From positions 1 through 35,805 of the IMG/VR virus record IMGVR_UViG_3300010392_001225: a DNA stretch of 35,805 nucleotides, one strand, 5' to 3'. Under the pieces are notes generated by a model. It saw only the letters and a list, made by a program, of their open reading frames with translations. It ran no database searches and had not been told where the DNA came from. The stretch comes from a virus. The position numbers were made by a program, and so were the translations under genes. Positions 31,926 through 35,805 of this stretch are shown piece after piece (position 1 is the stretch's first letter; every line of letters starts with the position of its first letter).

Positions 31926-33854
31926 TCAGTCCCGCATCAACCTCCGGCCCATCATCCCGACCACGTTGGCGAAGGCGTCCTCGTCCGCGTCAGTCCATTC
32001 GGGCTGTTCAGAAGGGGGGCGTTTATTCGCATCGGCCGATGCGAGCCGGGTGACGGCCGGATAGACCGGATCATCGGCGTGATCGGCCATGGGCGGCGCG
32101 TAGAGACGCGCCAGCTCCTCGGGCGACATGGTGACGTGCATGTCGGCAAGTTCTTTCTGCTTCTTGAGAAATTCGCGCCGGGCGCGCTCGTGGCGGCGGG
32201 CCGCTTCAGCGTCCAGAAAGTTGACTTCCTCGATCGCCTCGGCGTCACACAGCTTCACGCCATCCATGGCGAATATTTCGACAGGCCGGGTCAGGTTGTC
32301 TGGGTCAAAGCGGACGCAGACCTTTTTGCCCGCGTGCTCCACCATCGCCTCGGACCAATAGCGGTTGCCCATCAGATGGATTTCGCCAGACGGCTTTCTA
32401 GCGGTGATGGACTCGGCCATCAGCAGCCAGAGAGCGCGTTGGGCCGGTGCCGCTCGGCGAACGACTGTTTCCGGGCGGCTCATCGACTCTTCGAATGTCT
32501 CATCGAAGCTGCGGCCCTTGGATGTTCTGGTGTTCCGACCGGTCCTCGCGTTGTGCTCCAGCAAGCATCCATGCGCCGCACGCCGGAAGGTCTCGTAGTC
32601 GACGGCGCGTGCGCCGTAGTTGTCGGGCTTCGCGGTGGGGCTATTGCCGGTGTAGGCGCCATGCAGGAACGGGTGCTTGGCGATATCATCGCAAAGATCG
32701 CGGAAGGCGCGCTCGATAGGCTTTGACTGGCCGGAGTATGGCTTTGCCCAATGGACCTTGACGCCCAAGAGCGTCAGCAAACCATCCGGCTCATCATCTC
32801 GAATCTTGAACCTGAAGCGGCTCTTCTGACCGCCCGTGATCCACTTCGAAGCGAAGGACCGGCCGTTGTCCAGGACGATGTGTTCTGGAATGCCGTAACG
32901 CTCGATCATGTCGCCGATGGCTAGGCGCACAGCGACCTTGTTTTCGGTCTCGTCGATCCGCCACCCGACAAACTTTCCGGAATAGACATCCTGCAGCGCC
33001 GTCAGCACCGGCCGGAAGACCTTTCCGTCCGGCTTTTTCACCATCACATCGAAGCGGTGGCCGTCCATGTTCACGACCTGCATGGCGTGCAGATCGTTCT
33101 TCACGCGCAGCTGCGGGGGGTACAAAGCCTTTGCGGAATCCCGGCCTTGGCGGCGCAGGGCCACCACACTTTGCTCAACCTCCGCCGCTAGTCGGCGGCG
33201 CAGCGCGCGGCTGGACGGGATCGGCGACCAGCCGTGGGCCTCGGCCAGCTTCTTGAGGCGACGATAGCAGGCGTTGAAGCTGGGCTGCTCGGGCCGAAGG
33301 TAGTCCGCCTTGATCGTGGCCAGAGCCTCTGGGTGACATGGCCCGAATTGGGTCGTGGGTCGGTATCCGGGGACAAGCGTTGGCAGCCAGTCGGCGTGAG
33401 GGACAGCTTGTGCCGCCGACCACCAGCGCTGCAGTGACCGAGCGGACACGTTGGAGACAATTGCCTGCTCCGCAATCGCGTCGCCCTTCTTCGCGCCGCC
33501 CTTCACCCGAGCGGCAACCGCTTCGACGGCAGCCAAGCGTTCGGCGGCGATGTCCCTGTTCTTCTGCGATGACTTGTTAAAGGCGTCCCAGGCGGGTGTG
33601 TTCCGGGTCTCTGGCTCCGTCACCAATGCTTTGGTGCGTATATGAGCTTGGGCTTCGGCGCGCATCAGCGCGCCGCGGACGCGCTCCGGCCAAAGCGAGA
33701 CATGATACTCCCAGCCGCGTTCGGTTTTGCGGGCTTTTCCGTCCAGCTCGCGCCAACCGGACCGGAGCGCGACACGCCGCCAGCCTTCAGCAGTGGCAGG
33801 GTGTCCAGCAACCGGGTGAGCGAGCGCGTCGGAGATGGTGAACCACTCACGCAT
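31926..33854 (-). CDS. MuA-like DDE transposase
   Basis: The protein has 642 residues from the ATG at 33854. The N-terminus (REWFTISDALAHPVAGHPAT, W-rich) is the Mu DNA-binding wing; HTH domains follow, then the catalytic core with Asp264 (NMDGHRF), Asp329 (IVLDNGRSF) and Glu381 (GQSKPIERAF). The spacings, 65 and 52, are close to those of MuA (Asp269, Asp336, Glu392). The C-terminal helical part would contact the MuB-like ATPase. It cuts and joins the phage ends during integration and replicative transposition. The start overlaps the Ner-like gene by eight bases. Confidence 0.97.
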   Translation of the reverse strand: MREWFTISDALAHPVAGHPATAEGWRRVALRSGWRELDGKARKTERGWEYHVSLWPERVRGALMRAEAQAHIRTKALVTEPETRNTPAWDAFNKSSQKNRDIAAERLAAVEAVAARVKGGAKKGDAIAEQAIVSNVSARSLQRWWSAAQAVPHADWLPTLVPGYRPTTQFGPCHPEALATIKADYLRPEQPSFNACYRRLKKLAEAHGWSPIPSSRALRRRLAAEVEQSVVALRRQGRDSAKALYPPQLRVKNDLHAMQVVNMDGHRFDVMVKKPDGKVFRPVLTALQDVYSGKFVGWRIDETENKVAVRLAIGDMIERYGIPEHIVLDNGRSFASKWITGGQKSRFRFKIRDDEPDGLLTLLGVKVHWAKPYSGQSKPIERAFRDLCDDIAKHPFLHGAYTGNSPTAKPDNYGARAVDYETFRRAAHGCLLEHNARTGRNTRTSKGRSFDETFEESMSRPETVVRRAAPAQRALWLLMAESITARKPSGEIHLMGNRYWSEAMVEHAGKKVCVRFDPDNLTRPVEIFAMDGVKLCDAEAIEEVNFLDAEAARRHERARREFLKKQKELADMHVTMSPEELARLYAPPMADHADDPVYPAVTRLASADANKRPPSEQPEWTDADEDAFANVVGMMGRRLMRD

Positions 33855-34125
33855 GCGGCAGCAGCTCCCGCGCTTTCGCCATGGTTTTGGCGAGGGCCAC
33901 ACCGGGGTCGTCTTCGGTCAGCACGCCGCGTTTAAGACCCAGCACGACCGCAACGCGGTGGCTGTTGCCTCGCTTACAATTGCTGTCGCCATTGAGAACC
34001 CGATGCACCGTCGCCGGGTCGACACCCAGAGCGATCGCAAACTGGCGGATGCTCAAACCCGCGCAGTCGAAGGACGCTCGTGCGGTTGCTCGCTCCTGGG
34101 GAGAATTCATTGGGCTCGTGGACAT
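33847..34125 (-). CDS. Ner/Cro-like HTH regulator
   Basis: The protein has 92 residues with an HTH at about residues 25-47 (LSIRQFAIALGVDPATVHRV). It is the first gene of the minus-strand lytic series and faces the repressor, the place held by ner in Mu, where it shuts down early and repressor promoters. The fold resembles lambda Cro/XRE rather than being provably Ner itself. The ATG at 34125 has no strong ribosome site; a second ATG lies at 34110. Confidence 0.72.
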   Translation of the reverse strand: MSTSPMNSPQERATARASFDCAGLSIRQFAIALGVDPATVHRVLNGDSNCKRGNSHRVAVVLGLKRGVLTEDDPGVALAKTMAKARELLPHA

Positions 34126-34147
34126 AATGCGCTACGATTGCTGAACG

Positions 34148-34163
34148 GTGCAGATTTATGCAC
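34148..34163. promoter_or_regulatory. Dyad operator candidate between repressor and Ner-like gene
   Basis: GTGCA (34148-34152) and TGCAC (34159-34163) form a perfect dyad with a 6-bp centre, in the 83-bp gap between the divergent regulators. HTH proteins bind such sites as dimers, so it is the best candidate operator of the lysis-lysogeny switch. Promoter boxes on either strand are too weak to assign. Confidence 0.5.
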
Positions 34164-34208
34164 TGTGATGATGTTTTCTTCACAAGTCAACGCAGCAGGT
34201 GCGGATAT

Positions 34209-34832
34209 ATGTCTATTGGGACCAGGCTCAAATCCGAACGAACGCGTTTGGAAATGAGCCAGGAAGCCTTCTCGAAGGCCGCTGGAGTGTCGAAGCGGGC
34301 TCTCATCGAGTGGGAAAAAGGCGCTACTTTTCCCTCAGCAGGCGTATTGGAAGCGCTGAGCGGTATAGGTGTGGATATTCTCTACGTCGTAACGGGCCGA
34401 AGAGAGGGGGCTGCGCAAGGCATGTCCCAGGCCTCGGCCAACTCATTGCTGGCCTCCGTCGAAGAGATGCTGGAAGCAGGGACATCACCGCCAGACGACG
34501 TCGCGGAGGAGCTGGTAGCGATCGCGGAAGACCCCACGCTCGATGACAAGATCCGCGCGCGAGCGGATCTCGCCATAAGGTTCTTTCATGAGGGAAAGCC
34601 TGCGGGTGCCGCTGCAGAGGCCCGGCAAAACGACCGCGCTGTCCGACAGCAACGTGAGATGAGGCGCGCGGAGACTATAGTTTCAGACGCTGCAGCTGCC
34701 GCAGGCTGGGAGCCGCCGAGCAAGCTTCGTGGCCACCTTGTCAACTTGGTGAGGCTCCATCGGGTCAGCAGCGACACGATTTCGGTATTGCTCTACGACC
34801 TAGCCAGATTGTCGGACGCTTCAGACAGATGA
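34209..34832 (+). CDS. Prophage repressor (XRE family)
   Basis: The protein has 207 residues. An N-terminal XRE HTH (RLEMSQEAFSKAAGVSKRAL, about 11-30) is followed by GIGVDILYVVTGRR, common in phage XRE regulators. The C-terminal half is helical and shows no Ser-Lys peptidase site of the LexA/CI kind, so loss of repression by RecA cleavage is not expected. It is the only plus-strand gene beside the TM2 gene and faces the lytic genes, as c does in Mu. The ATG at 34209 is chosen over one at 34158 because the HTH fold begins there. Confidence 0.85.
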   Translation: MSIGTRLKSERTRLEMSQEAFSKAAGVSKRALIEWEKGATFPSAGVLEALSGIGVDILYVVTGRREGAAQGMSQASANSLLASVEEMLEAGTSPPDDVAEELVAIAEDPTLDDKIRARADLAIRFFHEGKPAGAAAEARQNDRAVRQQREMRRAETIVSDAAAAAGWEPPSKLRGHLVNLVRLHRVSSDTISVLLYDLARLSDASDR

Positions 34833-34906
34833 TGCGGTCGCTTGAGACGTTTTTGCTCCGCGTTCCACCGTTGGATGCGGCTTGTTTTGAATAGGGGAAG
34901 CTACAG

Positions 34907-35221
34907 ATGACGCCCGAACAATATCTCATGATCGAAACCCGTGTTTCCGCCGAGGCTCGCAGCATGGGCGTGGCCTATTTGCTTTGGTTTTTCCTCGGAG
35001 TGTTCGGGGCACACCGGTTTTTCCTCGGTCGCCCCGGAACGGCCTTCCTCATGATCCTCGCCTGGGTTGCCTTCGTGGTCCCAGGCTTCGTCTGGTGGGT
35101 CGTAGATGCCTTCCTCATTCCCGGAATGATCAAGCGCGACAACGACAGGCTCCGTAGCCGTCTCCAGACCGAGATTTCCGCGCTGTCGGCCCAGGCCTCA
35201 CCTCAATCGCAGCCGGCCTGA
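34907..35221 (+). CDS. TM2-domain membrane protein (probable moron)
   Basis: The protein has 104 residues. GVAYLLWFFLGVFGAHRFFL and GRPGTAFLMILAWVAFVVPG, then WWVVDAFLIPGMI, match the TM2 domain: two hydrophobic helices with a conserved short turn, GAHRFFLGR. Its role is unknown in most bacteria. It lies outside the repressor, between it and the phage end, on the repressor strand, where genes expressed in the lysogen are often found. AGGGGAA stands before the ATG. It could instead be a host gene if the phage end lies further left. Confidence 0.72.
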   Translation: MTPEQYLMIETRVSAEARSMGVAYLLWFFLGVFGAHRFFLGRPGTAFLMILAWVAFVVPGFVWWVVDAFLIPGMIKRDNDRLRSRLQTEISALSAQASPQSQPA

Positions 35222-35260
35222 TCTTTCATATCGAAAACGGGCCGCGATTCCTCATAATCT

Positions 35261-35387
35261 GTTGCATCGCCCAATGCGCGGAGTGGACGGCCATTCTCGG
35301 CCTGCATTGCCTTGTGTCAGCAACAGATCAGCCCGAAAACTCGACCTGAAACAGTACGATGCAACGCGCCCCAGCCTTCGATGCAAC
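35261..35387. repeat. Three GATGCAAC-type sites near the phage end
   Basis: CGATGCAAC occurs at 35358-35366 and 35379-35387, 21 bp apart (two helical turns), and in reverse as GTTGCATCG at 35261-35269. Nothing similar was seen elsewhere. They may be internal transposase sites, repressor operators or host-factor sites. Confidence 0.4.
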
Positions 35388-35539
35388 TCGCCTCGTGCGT
35401 TCGGGTGCGTGGATGAAATTGGTTAAATGGGCTTTGAACACGCTATACTTAGCGTTTGAAGGGGCCTCGAAGCCATTCGAACGGATTTTGAACCCATCGC
35501 CCCTGCCTGGGCCTAGGTTGCACGATTTCTCGAAATTGC

Positions 35540-35552
35540 GCCAAACTGCGCG
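35540..35552 (-). repeat. Inverted copy of the end repeat (left end of phage)
   Basis: GCCAAACTGCGCG read on the minus strand is CGCGCAGTTTGGC, differing at one base from the repeat at 99-111. It stands next to a CA at 35554-35555, so the end would read TGACGCGCAGTTTGG inward. This opposite orientation is expected for the two ends of a transposable phage. Only one clear copy is visible on this side. Confidence 0.55.
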
Positions 35553-35805
35553 TCATGCTGAAATCCCGCTTCTTCTTGCGTGATCCCGCGGCAACCCGCT
35601 GATTTCGCGTCAATTATCGCCTCAATCCCGAGGTCCCCGGATATTCCCGGCATTTGCCATACCGCGTGTCACCGTACACGCGCAGCGGCCACTCAAGGCC
35701 TGCTCACAGGCCAGGCTCCGCCGCGCGCCGGTGCAGGGGCGTCCACAAACCGCAGACCGGCGAGCCGTCTCCGCTTGTCCAGGCCAGGCGCGCCCAGGGC
35801 GCCGC

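Larger units (their letters stand above)
89..35555 (-). mobile_element. Mu-like transposable prophage (HK97-type head, siphovirus tail)
   Basis: A full phage gene complement is present in one orientation: repressor, Ner-like protein, MuA, MuB, GemA, Mor-like activator, lysis, terminase, head, tail and spanins. Members of the Mu group replicate by transposition and have ends of the form TG...CA bound by the transposase. The left boundary is placed at the TG at 89-90, just after a host-type hairpin and before two tandem 13-bp repeats. The right boundary is placed at the CA at 35554-35555, next to an inverted copy of that repeat. An alternative left end is the TG at 118-119. No matching 5-bp target duplication was found for either choice, so the ends are inferred; the gene content is not in doubt. 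Confidence 0.88.
35222..35805. other. Gene-poor right end and probable host flank
   Basis: This 584-bp stretch has no gene I can support. A plus-strand frame at 35359-35583 (74 residues) has no ribosome site and no recognised domain. The part to about 35555 carries the CGATGCAAC repeats, a CGCTA/TAGCG dyad (35441-35454) over a TATACT box, and the end repeat at 35540-35552. The part after 35556 is GC-rich with no clear feature and is probably host DNA. Confidence 0.45.

Noticed and set aside
35359-35583. 74-residue plus-strand frame
   Set aside because: It has no ribosome site, no recognised domain, and covers the candidate repeat sites at the phage end.
35556-35805. Possible structured RNA gene (SRP RNA, tmRNA or RNase P) in the right flank
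   Set aside because: None of the conserved sequence blocks of these RNAs could be found; the GC-rich dyads alone are not enough.

Overview
The window holds what looks like one complete Mu-type transposable prophage of about 35.4 kb, inserted in the chromosome of a GC-rich bacterium. The host is probably an alphaproteobacterium. The evidence for that is the GC-rich codon use, and a C-rich/G-rich intergenic hairpin at 38-77 of a kind I associate with Caulobacterales/Maricaulales-like genomes; the host assignment is an inference. The prophage lies in reverse: its transposition end is on the right, and nearly every gene is on the minus strand in one tightly packed series with ATGA, TGATG or GTGA overlaps.

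Control and transposition region (28.0-35.2 kb). A plus-strand XRE-type repressor (34209-34832) faces a minus-strand Ner/Cro-like HTH protein (33847-34125), with a dyad-symmetric candidate operator between them. The MuA DDE transposase, the MuB AAA ATPase, a DUF3164 protein, several small unknown or zinc-finger proteins, GemA and a Mor/C-family activator follow. A TM2-domain membrane protein (34907-35221), outside the repressor and on its strand, is a likely moron.

Lysis and packaging region (20.3-27.6 kb). A lambda-R-like endolysin and a holin candidate come right after the Mor-like gene, as in Mu. They are followed by a DksA/TraR zinc finger, DUF2730 and gp26-like proteins, and Mu gp27/gp28-type terminase subunits. 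The capsid module is then HK97-like rather than Mu-like: an HK97-type portal fused to a MuF minor-head domain, an HK97 prohead protease, a DUF4031 protein, and an HK97-fold major capsid protein.

Connector and tail region (0.1-18.4 kb). Head-tail connector genes are interleaved with genes that do not look structural (a 2-TM membrane protein, unknowns, a DUF2786-like protein and a Dam-family methylase). A long non-contractile tail module follows: tail completion proteins, tube, a chaperone with a probable -1 frameshift extension, tape measure, tip proteins, a DUF6950/NlpC-like protein, a J-like tip protein, a repeat-rich collagen-like fiber and a DUF4376 fiber-associated protein. An overlapping Rz/Rz1 spanin pair ends the series, about 26 kb from the endolysin.

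The genome therefore joins Mu-style replication and control to an HK97-type head and a siphovirus tail. Candidate transposase-binding repeats lie at both ends (99-111 and 121-133 on the left, inverted copy 35540-35552 on the right). I found no convincing target-site duplication, so the exact ends are uncertain.
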